DNA from: Sva-07 sp963716095
GTDB taxonomy: Bacteria > Actinomycetota > Acidimicrobiia > Acidimicrobiales > Ilumatobacteraceae
Direction of reading: 5' to 3'
NCBI GenBank assembly: GCA_963716095.1
Contig: CAVQSV010000018.1
Coordinates: forward strand, 310,001-374,000
DNA: 64,000 nucleotides
The stretch's first letter is position 1. Every line of letters begins with the position of its first letter. Shown one piece after another: positions 52,894-61,081 of the stretch. The notes beneath the pieces were generated by a model. The model made no database searches, had not been told where the DNA came from, and saw only the letters and a list, made by a program, of their open reading frames with translations. The position numbers and the translations under genes were made by a program.

Positions 52894-53198
52894 CCACACC
52901 CGACGACACCCGAACCGCACCCGAGCCGGTCAACCGGCCGGGAGGCCACGAACACGTCGATCTCACGACGATGATCCTGTCGGCAATCGCCGATGTGGCA
53001 CCCGAACTCGAACCCGAGCTGGCCGACCTGGACCACGACGTCGACTTCTGGACCGAGCTGCAACTCGACTCGATGGACCACCTCGCGGTGATGACCAGGC
53101 TCTCGGAACAGTCCGGGATCGACATCGCCGAACGCGACTACCCACACCTGACCACGATCGGTTCGGTTCGCGACTTCCTCGCCGCTGGGGGCAGCTGA
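52890..53198 (+). CDS. Acyl carrier protein-like, phosphopantetheine attachment domain
   Basis: 102 residues. The 4'-phosphopantetheine serine is S61 in LQLDSMDHLAVMTRL, in a helical ACP fold, after an N-terminal extension of about 25 residues. GTG 52890 overlaps the E2 stop (GTGA). An ACP encoded with PDH subunits is unusual; it may accept the acetyl group, or hold an acyl intermediate, under the conditions that induce this operon. Partner unknown. Confidence 0.88.
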   Translation: MTTPDDTRTAPEPVNRPGGHEHVDLTTMILSAIADVAPELEPELADLDHDVDFWTELQLDSMDHLAVMTRLSEQSGIDIAERDYPHLTTIGSVRDFLAAGGS

Positions 53199-53202
53199 CG
53201 AG

Positions 53203-54168
53203 GTGATCGTCCTGTGGCTCCTCGCACTGCTCGCCGGACTCGTGGCAGCAGCGTTCGGGAGCCGACGGGCGGTGGGTGCAGCCCTCGACGCGTCGCGAAC
53301 GTCGAGCATCTCGCCCGGCATCATCGGGCTGACCGTCATGGCGATCGGTACCGACCTGCCCGAGATCGCCAACTCGATCGTCGCGGCGTTCGGCGAGCAC
53401 GGCGACCTGCTCGTCGGCGATGCGGCCGGATCGGCGCTCACGCAGGTCACCCTGATTCTCGGACTGCTGTGTCTCGGCTCGACACCGATCCATGCCGACC
53501 GCGACACCGTGCTCGCGATCGGCACGATGACCACGGCCGCTTTGCTCGTCGTCGCACTGATGGCGCAAAACGGCGTCCTGTCCCGGTGGGAGGGCGCCAT
53601 CCTGGTGGCGGCATGGGTGTCGGCGATCATCGTCATGCAGCTGCGCAACACCGAGCCGACCACGATCCCGCCACCCGTCGACCGTCCGGGCGGCACCGAG
53701 CGCAACCCCGACGGCTCGACCGGACGCCACGTTGCGGTCACTCTTGCCTGGCTGCTCGTCGTCGGTGTGGCTGCGACCGTGGTCGTCCAGAGTTTCATCG
53801 AGCTCAGCGACCGAATCGGGATCCCCGAGCTCATCGCCAGCGCCGTCGTGCTCTCGCTCGGTACGTCGCTGCCCGAGCTCGTCGTCGACTGGACAGCGAT
53901 CCGTCGAGGTGCCGTCGCCCTCGCACTCGGTGACCTCTTCGGGTCGTCACTTCTCGACGCCACGCTGGCGCTCGGGATCGGACCGATGATGCGCAGCGTC
54001 GCCGTGTCGCCGGGCGCGGCCACCGCATGTCTGATCGCCGCGATGGGGGTGATGGCCGCCACGGTCATCGCCGGCTCGCGCCCGTCCCACGGCCGTTCGT
54101 CGGCAACGCTGCTGTTTCTCGTGTACGGCGCCGCAACCGCCGCCCTCATCGTCGGCGCGGGCAACTGA
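53203..54168 (+). CDS. Sodium/calcium exchanger-family membrane protein
   Basis: 321 residues, about ten helices. The two inverted repeats of the CaCA family are VMAIGTDLPEIANSIVAAFG ... VGDAAGSALTQ and LSLGTSLPELVVDWTAIRRG ... ALGDLFGSSLLDATL, carrying the conserved Glu residues. The start GTG is 4 nt after the ACP gene. With the upstream P-type pump it suggests linked Ca2+ control in this stress island. Confidence 0.9.
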   Translation: MIVLWLLALLAGLVAAAFGSRRAVGAALDASRTSSISPGIIGLTVMAIGTDLPEIANSIVAAFGEHGDLLVGDAAGSALTQVTLILGLLCLGSTPIHADRDTVLAIGTMTTAALLVVALMAQNGVLSRWEGAILVAAWVSAIIVMQLRNTEPTTIPPPVDRPGGTERNPDGSTGRHVAVTLAWLLVVGVAATVVVQSFIELSDRIGIPELIASAVVLSLGTSLPELVVDWTAIRRGAVALALGDLFGSSLLDATLALGIGPMMRSVAVSPGAATACLIAAMGVMAATVIAGSRPSHGRSSATLLFLVYGAATAALIVGAGN

Positions 54169-54196
54169 TCAACCCGCATCCCTGCTCGGAGGTCCT

Positions 54197-55150
54197 CTAC
54201 GACTGATCGGTGGGGTCTGAGCGTCGTCCGATCAGCGCGAGCACCTGCGCAACCGCATCGGGGCCGCTCGATTCGATCTCGAGGCACCCCGCGAGCGCAT
54301 CGAGGCTGTCGCTGCCGCCGTCAGGACCTCCATCGCTGTCGAGATGTCGAACGAGGACCGGCGTGCCAGGAGTCTGCTCGCGGTGGGCGCGAACCAGCTG
54401 CTCGCTCCGCTCGTCGTCGCGGTCGAGCAAGACGACGATCGCGTCGGCGCCATCAGCGAGCGGACACCGACCGCCCTCGAGCACCGGGCAGGCGTGCTTG
54501 CCGCGTGCGGCAGGACCCGCGCACATCGCCGTCGCCAACCCCGCATCCTCGGCGACCCGCTCGCCCGACCAGCGCCGGCCGGCAACCTCGACCAGCACTC
54601 GGGGGCGACGTTCTTCCGGCGGCCAGGTGGGGACCGGCCCCGTCGTGCCGATGCTCAGCCGGACGACACCGTCGTCATGGCCCATCGCCACCGGATCACG
54701 ACGACGCAGGAGCGAGAGCATGGGGCCATTCTCGAGCAGGATCTCGGCTTGCAGATTGGCGAGGCCCACCTCGCCGGCGTGACGCACGAGCACGTCGAGC
54801 AGGTAGGGCCCGAGCCAACCGCGCCAGGCGGCAGCGACGGTGACGGCGAGGTCACCGTCGCCGTCCTCGCGCAGCGCGTAGCCCGCCTCGCCGGCGATCT
54901 CCTCCGGCTCGCCTTCACGGCGTACCACGGCGATCACACCGAAGCCACCGCGCGAGCCCACCGACGCCCACTGCTGGCACCAGTCGAGACGCGGTGTGAA
55001 CGCACTGAAGAAGCGGCGGTGTCGGTCGCCGATCGACAGGCCCTCGTAGAGGCGACAAATTCGCGCTGCGTCGGCGATGGTCGTGGCGTGCACTTCCATC
55101 CGCGCGCCGCCGGCGAGTTCGATGACTTCGGGGAGCACGAGCGGGTCCAT
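54197..55150 (-). CDS. GNAT acetyltransferase fused to a Cys-containing C-terminal domain
   Basis: 317 residues. Residues about 20-175 are a GNAT domain (MEVHATTIADAARICRLYEG, RRFFSAFTPRLDW, AGYALREDGDGDLAVTVAAA, GPYLLDVLVRHAGEVG), similar to protein acetyltransferases that occur with USP domains. Residues about 195-300 are a second domain with CAGPAARGKHACPVLEGGRC and then PLADGADAIVVLLDRDD, which I do not recognise. It looks like an alpha/beta fold with three closely spaced cysteines. Not in an operon; convergent with the exchanger gene. Confidence 0.7.
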   Translation of the reverse strand: MDPLVLPEVIELAGGARMEVHATTIADAARICRLYEGLSIGDRHRRFFSAFTPRLDWCQQWASVGSRGGFGVIAVVRREGEPEEIAGEAGYALREDGDGDLAVTVAAAWRGWLGPYLLDVLVRHAGEVGLANLQAEILLENGPMLSLLRRRDPVAMGHDDGVVRLSIGTTGPVPTWPPEERRPRVLVEVAGRRWSGERVAEDAGLATAMCAGPAARGKHACPVLEGGRCPLADGADAIVVLLDRDDERSEQLVRAHREQTPGTPVLVRHLDSDGGPDGGSDSLDALAGCLEIESSGPDAVAQVLALIGRRSDPTDQS

Positions 55151-55195
55151 GCACCTCCCATCATGGCGTGCGGACTCACCCGACCGCACTCGTTC

Positions 55196-55213
55196 TACCC
55201 CAAGGGGTATCAT
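55196..55213 (+). promoter_or_regulatory. CsoR/CstR-like operator overlapping the rhodanese promoter
   Basis: TACCCC-AA-GGGGTA (55196-55209) is an inverted repeat of the type bound by CsoR-family repressors, including persulfide-sensing CstR. It overlaps the -10 TATCAT (55208-55213), which is 6 nt before the ATG at 55220. Confidence 0.55.
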
Positions 55214-55219
55214 CTTGCC

Positions 55220-55690
55220 ATGACGATCGCCCGCCCACTCCTGGCCGCTCTCGTGGGGTTCACGCTGGTCGCCGCCTCCTGCGGGAGCGACGAATCGGCC
55301 ACCGACGCCGTCACTGCGACAACAGCAGCCGCTCCCGATGACGTCGCCGGCGACTCCATCGAGGGGATCGGAACCATTTCGCCGCAGGACGCAGCCGCCC
55401 TGGCCGACGACCCGCCGGCCGACCTCGTGGTGCTCGACGTCCGCACCCCCGAGGAGTTCGCCGAAGGGCACCTCGATGGCGCCGTGCTCGTCGACTTCTA
55501 CGATGCGGACTTCGCCGCGCAACTCACAGCACTCGACCCGGACGTCCCGTACCTCGTCTACTGCCGTTCCGGCAATCGAAGCGGTCAGACGCTCGCGATC
55601 ATGGACGAGCTGGGCTTCGAATCAGCCGTCGACGTCGACGGCGGCATCGTCGCCTGGGCCAACGCCGGCCTGCCGATCTCCGGCGGCTGA
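55220..55690 (+). CDS. Lipoprotein rhodanese (sulfurtransferase)
   Basis: 156 residues. The signal peptide PLLAALVGFTLVAASC ends in a lipobox with Cys24 as lipidation site, so the protein is anchored outside the membrane. The rhodanese domain has VVLDVRTPEEFAEGHLDGAV and the active-site loop LVYCRSGNRSGQTL with the catalytic Cys. It handles sulfane sulfur in the cell envelope. It shares an operator type with the CstB-like gene at 56586. Its 3' end overlaps yihY antisense by 69 nt. Confidence 0.9.
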   Translation: MTIARPLLAALVGFTLVAASCGSDESATDAVTATTAAAPDDVAGDSIEGIGTISPQDAAALADDPPADLVVLDVRTPEEFAEGHLDGAVLVDFYDADFAAQLTALDPDVPYLVYCRSGNRSGQTLAIMDELGFESAVDVDGGIVAWANAGLPISGG

Positions 55691-56560
55691 GTACACCGGC
55701 GCGAGATCGTCGTCGGCACGCCAACGGGCGAGCACCCGGGTGAGTTCTGCACCGACCAGCACGATCTGGGCCACGTAGTAGATCCACAGCAACACGAAGA
55801 ACACACTGCCGGTGGCACCTGCGAGCGACGACGAGGCGTAGCGGCGAAGGTAGGCACCCACGAGCATCGTGCCGACAGCGAGTACCGCTGCGGTCACGAT
55901 GGCGCCGACGATCGCCGGCGGCCACGGCACGCGGACGTCGGTGAGGTATCGGAACAGGAGCGCGATCACACCGATGGTGAGCGCCCACGAGGCCGCGAGC
56001 CCGAACAGCTCCTCGAGCGATGCCAGGATGGCGATGTCGGGCACCAGCCGTGCGAGCAGTCCGGTCACCGCGTTGATCGCAAACGACACCACGATCACCG
56101 CTCCAGCACCCGAAACGACCACGAATGCGACGAGTCGACGCAGCACGGTCTGGCGGATGCCCGACCGAACCGGTCGCTCCCAGATCGTGTTGAACGCGTC
56201 CTGCAGGGCGATCACGAGCAGCGATGCAGCGAGCAGGAGCGAGGCGAAGCCGACGAGCCCCAGACCGGTGAGCGATCCCGCATCGTCGAGCGTCTCGGCA
56301 AAGACAGCAGCGACGCGCTCGGCGTCGAAGCCGAAGAGTTCGGCGAGCTGGTCGGCAAGGTAGGACTGGACGTCGCTCTGTGAGATGAACAGTCCGGCGA
56401 GCGAGAGCGCAACGGCCAGGATCGGCACGATGGCGAACAAGCCGTAGTAGGCGAGACCCGCACCCAAACGGATCGTCCGATGGTCACGCCACTGTTCGTA
56501 GGTGGTGGTGCCGACGCGCCAGAGCGCGCGTGCGCCGTCGCGGACACGGTCGCCGATCAC
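55622..56560 (-). CDS. YihY/UPF0761 family membrane protein
   Basis: 312 residues, six hydrophobic segments. GLAYYGLFAIVPILAVALSL, the conserved FNTIWERPVR and VFFVLLWIYYVAQIVLVGAE, then LTRVLARW, are the family motifs. Once named RNase BN, it is an envelope protein of unclear role. GTG 56560 is chosen since TAGCAT lies 7 nt upstream and an earlier start would overlap the upstream gene. The cytoplasmic tail is coded opposite the rhodanese end. Confidence 0.85.
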   Translation of the reverse strand: MIGDRVRDGARALWRVGTTTYEQWRDHRTIRLGAGLAYYGLFAIVPILAVALSLAGLFISQSDVQSYLADQLAELFGFDAERVAAVFAETLDDAGSLTGLGLVGFASLLLAASLLVIALQDAFNTIWERPVRSGIRQTVLRRLVAFVVVSGAGAVIVVSFAINAVTGLLARLVPDIAILASLEELFGLAASWALTIGVIALLFRYLTDVRVPWPPAIVGAIVTAAVLAVGTMLVGAYLRRYASSSLAGATGSVFFVLLWIYYVAQIVLVGAELTRVLARWRADDDLAPVYSAAGDRQAGVGPGDDAAVDVDG

Positions 56561-56585
56561 CCGGGCGATGCTAGAGGCGACGTCC

Positions 56586-57980
56586 TCATGCGGGGGCAGG
56601 CAACGCCGGGCCGGCAAACTCGAGCCAGGCGCCGTAGCCCCCGAGGAGGTCGGAGACGTCGGTGAATCCGGCCTGTCGCAGCACGCTGGCGGCCACCGAC
56701 GACCGGTACCCGCCAGCGCAGAAGACGACGGTGGGGGCGTGCGGGTCGAGTTCGTCGACGCGGCCGGGAAGCTGGCCGACCGGCACCTCGACAGCTCCGG
56801 CGATGGTTCCGATGGCGATCTCGCCGGGATTGCGGATGTCGATCAGCTGGAGGCCGTCGACCTCGGCTCGACGCCGTTCGAACTCCGGCACGGTCAACCG
56901 CGAGGCGTGCGCGGTGCGGTCGGGGTGTGCGGCCATCACGGCCAGCGGATCGGCGAGATGACCGACCACTCGGTCGAAGCCGATCCGACCAAGCCGATTC
57001 CGCGCCTCGATCTCGAATCCTGGGTCGGTGACGAGGACGATGTCGACGTCGCTCGGCACCACCGAACCAGCGAACTCGGCGTAGCGCCCTTCGAGCCCGA
57101 CGTTGACCGAACCGACGAGATGGCCGTGTGCGAATTCCTCGGGCGAACGGCCGTCGAGAAGGATCGCACCGGCGTCGACGAGCGCTGTCGCGGCATCGAG
57201 GTCGAGTGCTTCGAGCGGTGCGGTCTCGTCGAGCAGCGGTCGATCCTTGCGATTGAGCACGGCGTCGTAGACGAAGTAGGACGGAGCCGGCGGCTGGCCT
57301 TCGGTGACCAAGGCAACGAACGTCTCCTTGTCCGGAGCGACCAAGGCATAGTTGTTGACCCGTTGGTCGCCGATCGTCGACCAGGTGTCGGTGGACAGGT
57401 TCTTACCGCAGGCCGATCCGGCGCCATGGGCCGGATACACCCGTGTGGCGTCGGGCAGCGTCAGGAGCTGATCGTGCAGGCTGTCGTAGAGCTGATGGGC
57501 GAGTTCGTCGCGGGTGAACCCGAGCGATGCGAGCAGATCGGGACGGCCGACGTCGCCGATGAACAGGGCGTCGCCCGTGAGGACGCCATAGGGCACCTCG
57601 TCGTCGGCGTGTTCCCACACCACGATGCTGATCGACTCGGGTGTGTGGCCAGGCGTGTGGCGGATCTCGAGCTGCACGTCACCCAGCGAGATTCGTTCAC
57701 CGTCGGCCAGCTGGCGTGATGGGAACTCGGTCTCAGCGACCGAGGAGTACGCGATCTCGGCACCCGTCGCCGCCGCCAGTTCGAGGTGCCCGGACAAGAA
57801 GTCGGCGTGGAAGTGCGTCTCGATCACCAACTCGATGGTCAATCCGTCGGCGGCTGCGTCGCGCACGTACTCGTCGATGTCCCGACGCGGGTCGACCACG
57901 ACGGCTCGCCCGGTGGTTTCGTCGCCGATCAGGTACGAGGCCTGCGACAGACAGTCGAGGTAGTACTGCGTGAACTTCAT
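56586..57980 (-). CDS. CstB-like persulfide dioxygenase fused to rhodanese domains
   Basis: 464 residues. The N-terminal metallo-beta-lactamase domain of the ETHE1 type has ETHFHADFLSGHLELA, HTPGHTPESISIVV, TGDALFIGDVGRPDL and VYPAHGAGSACGK. Then comes a rhodanese domain without the Cys (about 265-355), and an active one with TVVFCAGGYRSSVAASVL (about 375-460). This is the CstB layout, which oxidises persulfide to sulfite and thiosulfate. The start ATG has AAAGG upstream. A TACCC-CGCT-GGGTA operator lies 60 nt upstream. Confidence 0.92.
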   Translation of the reverse strand: MKFTQYYLDCLSQASYLIGDETTGRAVVVDPRRDIDEYVRDAAADGLTIELVIETHFHADFLSGHLELAAATGAEIAYSSVAETEFPSRQLADGERISLGDVQLEIRHTPGHTPESISIVVWEHADDEVPYGVLTGDALFIGDVGRPDLLASLGFTRDELAHQLYDSLHDQLLTLPDATRVYPAHGAGSACGKNLSTDTWSTIGDQRVNNYALVAPDKETFVALVTEGQPPAPSYFVYDAVLNRKDRPLLDETAPLEALDLDAATALVDAGAILLDGRSPEEFAHGHLVGSVNVGLEGRYAEFAGSVVPSDVDIVLVTDPGFEIEARNRLGRIGFDRVVGHLADPLAVMAAHPDRTAHASRLTVPEFERRRAEVDGLQLIDIRNPGEIAIGTIAGAVEVPVGQLPGRVDELDPHAPTVVFCAGGYRSSVAASVLRQAGFTDVSDLLGGYGAWLEFAGPALPAPA

Positions 57981-58038
57981 GGTTGCGCCTTTCACCTGGA
58001 CACCGTCGTGATGCCGACCGCTGGACTGTTGGTTGAAC

Positions 58039-58054
58039 ATACCCCGCTGGGTAC
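58039..58054. promoter_or_regulatory. CsoR/CstR-like operator upstream of the persulfide dioxygenase gene
   Basis: ATACCCCGCTGGGTAC, with TACCC and GGGTA arms four bases apart, resembles the site at 55196. It lies between the divergent CstB-like and LppM-like genes. Confidence 0.55.
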
Positions 58055-58083
58055 CTATTCCCGAGAGGCTGCCAACCCCAGAG

Positions 58084-58089
58084 TACGGT
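58084..58089 (+). promoter_or_regulatory. -10 element of the LppM-like gene
   Basis: TACGGT, 7 nt before ATG 58097; selects this start over the GTG at 58088. Confidence 0.45.
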
Positions 58090-58096
58090 GTCCGAG

Positions 58097-59062
58097 ATGC
58101 GCCGTCGAACGACCCGATCCGTGGCATCAGCGCTGACGATCGCCGCCACCAGCGTGCTGCTCGCCGGGTGCTTCACCGTCGAAGCCACCTTCACGATCAA
58201 CGACGACGCCACCGCCGACCTCGACTATCTGATTCTGATCGACACCGAGCAGCTTCAGGACTTCGCAGGCCTCCTCGGCGAAGACGCTGCTGCGCTCGGC
58301 GACCTGTCGGGCGACGCGCTCCTCGAAGAAGTCACCGGCGGCGACGACCCCTGCAGCGATCTCACCGCAGAACTCACCGAGTACGAGGTGAGCACACGCG
58401 AGGTCAACGAGAACGGCGAGGTCGGCGTGGGCTGCACGGTGAGCAGCATTCCGGTGGCCGAGCTCAATTCACTGGGCGACGACACCTCGTCGTTCTCGAT
58501 CGAGCAGGATGCTGATGGCACGCGCTTCAACGCCGTGCTCGAAGGCGTCGACGAACTCGCCGGCGACCCCGCCGAGACCGACGCCATGGTCGACCTGCTC
58601 GGACTCGACCTCGACGACCTGTTCACGATCCGCTTCGTCGTCTCGGCGCCGGGTTCGCTCGCCTCCAACAATGCGAGCTCCACCAGCGGTTCCACCGCCA
58701 CGTGGGACGTCAAGGCCGACGCCGACTTCGTCACCGACGGCGACGCCACGATGACCGCCGAGTGGACCCCGGGAGACGGAGGCGGGAGTTCGTCGACGCT
58801 GCTGATCGTGTTGATCATCGCCGCACTCGCTGCGGTTGCCGCCATCGCCGTCGTGTTGTTCAAGCGCTCGAAAGCCGCGCCGCCGTCGCCCGAGGCGCCG
58901 GTCGCGCCGACGACGGCCATGGCGTCGCCTGCGATGACGGCGACGACACCTCCTCCGCCGCCACCTGCGTCATCGCCACCGCCGCCACCACCACCGGGCG
59001 GCAACCATCCGCCCTCAGCTCCGCCGTCGAGTACCCCGCCGCCACCACCACCGCCGTCCTGA
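58097..59062 (+). CDS. LppM-domain lipoprotein with C-terminal membrane anchor and Pro-rich tail
   Basis: 321 residues. The signal sequence SALTIAATSVLLAGC contains a lipobox (LLAG-C). Then comes an LppM/DUF3153-like beta domain (FTVEATFTINDDATADLDYL) of about 200 residues, a membrane helix near residues 240-262 (STLLIVLIIAALAAVAAIAV), and a tail of proline runs. Mycobacterial LppM has this lipid-binding domain. The following gene encodes another one-pass protein with a disordered Pro/Thr region, so the two may act together. Function unknown. Confidence 0.8.
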   Translation: MRRRTTRSVASALTIAATSVLLAGCFTVEATFTINDDATADLDYLILIDTEQLQDFAGLLGEDAAALGDLSGDALLEEVTGGDDPCSDLTAELTEYEVSTREVNENGEVGVGCTVSSIPVAELNSLGDDTSSFSIEQDADGTRFNAVLEGVDELAGDPAETDAMVDLLGLDLDDLFTIRFVVSAPGSLASNNASSTSGSTATWDVKADADFVTDGDATMTAEWTPGDGGGSSSTLLIVLIIAALAAVAAIAVVLFKRSKAAPPSPEAPVAPTTAMASPAMTATTPPPPPPASSPPPPPPPGGNHPPSAPPSSTPPPPPPPS

Positions 59063-59090
59063 GCGCCAGACCGACGTTGGGAGACGACCA

Positions 59091-61076
59091 ATGACCTACA
59101 GCCTCGGCATCGACCTCGGCACCACGTTCACGTCCGCCGCCATCCACGAGAGCGATCGATCGTCGATCGTCGAACTCTCCGATCGGTCGTCGACGATCCC
59201 GTCGGTGGTCTTCCTGGCCGACGACGGCACGTACTACATCGGCGATGCCGCCACCAGGCGAACACTGATGGATCCAGCCCGCGCCGCCAGCCAGTTCAAG
59301 CGGCGTTTCGGCGACACCGCTCCGCTGATGCTCGGGGGGACGCCGCTGTCGGCAGATCAGCTGTCAGCGCACCTGCTGCGATCGGTGGTCGATCAGGTCA
59401 CGCAGCGGCAGGGCCGGGCACCCGAGCACATCGCCGTCACCCACCCTGCCGGATGGGGCGGGTACAAGCTCGAGTTGCTCGACCAGACGATTCGAGCAGC
59501 CGGGCTCAGCGGCGCGACGGTGATCACCGAGCCCGAGGCTGCGGTGCTGCACTACGCCGGCTTGGAACGGATCCCGCCCGAGGCAGTCGTGGCCGTCTTC
59601 GATCTGGGCGGCGGCACCTTCGACGCCGCGGTGATCCGCAAGACCCGGTCCGGCACCGAATTCCTCGGTCGACCAGACGGCATCGAACGCCTCGGTGGTA
59701 TCGACTTCGATGCGGCAATCCTCGCCTTCGTCGCCGGACAACTCGACGGAGCGATCGACCGACTCGACCTCGACGAGCCGACACACCGGTCGGCACTCGA
59801 GCGGCTGCGCACCGAGTGTGTCGACGCCAAAGAGGCACTGTCGGTCGACGAGATGGCCGACATTCCGGTGCTGTTGCCGACCACCCAGACGACCGTTCGG
59901 ATCACGCGAGCGGAATTCGAGACCGCCATTCGCCCGGCGATCGCCCAGGCGATCGGTGCGCTGCAGCGCGCCATCACCTCCGCCGGGCTCGAACCGTCGC
60001 AGCTCGACGCCATCCTGCTGGCGGGGGGCTCGTCACGGATCCCACTCGTTGCCGAGATGCTGACGGCCGAGCTCGGACGCCCCGTTGCGGTCGATGCACA
60101 TCCGAAACATGTGGTCGCACTGGGTGCCGCCCTTGCGGCCGGCACCGAGGCCACCGTGTCGGAGGGACCACTTCGTGTCACCCCGCCGTCCGGGATCGTC
60201 CCGCTCGAGGCCGGGGCAGCAGCGCTGGCAGCCACCGCAGCGAACACCCCAACGGCACCCGCGGTGCCGATCATCATTCCGCAGACCCCCACGGGCCCGG
60301 TCGAGGCCTTCGATCCGGACGCCACCACGACGGTCCCGGCGGCAGCCGCGGCGACCACCACGATGGACGCCGTCTCGGGGAGCAGCGACCTCGGCGCCAC
60401 CACGACGATGCCGATCACCGACAGCCCGACGACGACCGGACCCAGCCCCGAACCAGCCGGCGCTGACGATCGATCCAACCGGGCGCTGATCATCACGATC
60501 GCCACGGCGGCGTTCCTGCTGATCGGGGGCATCGTTGCGTTTGCGCTGGCCAGCGGCGGGGACGATCCGGTCGACGCCGCACCAGGTACGTCTGCTGCCA
60601 CGGTGCCGGCCACCGTCACGACCGTGCCCGGCATCGCACCGCAACCGACCGATCCATCCTCGACGTCGGCGCCCGCCCCGGCACCGACGTCATCACCGGC
60701 GACCGACCCGGCCCCGGCCCCAGCTCCGTATCCACCCGAGACTCGGCGCACCGAACTGACCGGCATCACCGTGGTCGACGGCGTGTTCGAGATCACCTAC
60801 GACACGATCAACTTCGAGCCGCTGATCGCCGACTACCACGTCCACTTCCATTGGAACACGTTCGCTCCTGGCAGCGTCGGGACCGCGTCGGACCCGATCG
60901 GCGAGTGGATCGTATGGGACCTCGACGATCAGGGCCGCAAGGTGTTCGATCAGTTCTCACCGGATGCGATTCCGGCCGGCGCCACGAAGATCTGCGCGAT
61001 CGTCGCCGACTCGACCCATGCCGTCGATGCCCCCGAATGGGTCGACGACACGGTGTCGTGCATCGACCTCATCTGA
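59091..61076 (+). CDS. Membrane-anchored Hsp70-like ATPase lacking the substrate-binding domain
   Basis: 661 residues. Residues about 1-370 are an Hsp70 ATPase domain: YSLGIDLGTTFTSAAIHESD, VITEPEAAVLHYAG, AVFDLGGGTFDAAVI and ILLAGGSSRIPLVAEMLTAE. Instead of a peptide-binding domain there is a Thr/Ala/Pro linker, a membrane helix (ALIITIATAAFLLIGGIVAF, about 465-487), a second Pro/Thr linker and an extracytoplasmic beta domain (about 560-661) with two cysteines. Such proteins occur in mycobacteria and relatives as envelope proteins. It starts 28 nt after the LppM-like gene. Confidence 0.88.
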   Translation: MTYSLGIDLGTTFTSAAIHESDRSSIVELSDRSSTIPSVVFLADDGTYYIGDAATRRTLMDPARAASQFKRRFGDTAPLMLGGTPLSADQLSAHLLRSVVDQVTQRQGRAPEHIAVTHPAGWGGYKLELLDQTIRAAGLSGATVITEPEAAVLHYAGLERIPPEAVVAVFDLGGGTFDAAVIRKTRSGTEFLGRPDGIERLGGIDFDAAILAFVAGQLDGAIDRLDLDEPTHRSALERLRTECVDAKEALSVDEMADIPVLLPTTQTTVRITRAEFETAIRPAIAQAIGALQRAITSAGLEPSQLDAILLAGGSSRIPLVAEMLTAELGRPVAVDAHPKHVVALGAALAAGTEATVSEGPLRVTPPSGIVPLEAGAAALAATAANTPTAPAVPIIIPQTPTGPVEAFDPDATTTVPAAAAATTTMDAVSGSSDLGATTTMPITDSPTTTGPSPEPAGADDRSNRALIITIATAAFLLIGGIVAFALASGGDDPVDAAPGTSAATVPATVTTVPGIAPQPTDPSSTSAPAPAPTSSPATDPAPAPAPYPPETRRTELTGITVVDGVFEITYDTINFEPLIADYHVHFHWNTFAPGSVGTASDPIGEWIVWDLDDQGRKVFDQFSPDAIPAGATKICAIVADSTHAVDAPEWVDDTVSCIDLI

Positions 61077-61081
61077 ACGAA

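Noticed and set aside
55622..56560. Ribonuclease BN
   Set aside because: The old name for YihY is a misannotation; the protein is an integral membrane UPF0761 member without nuclease motifs.
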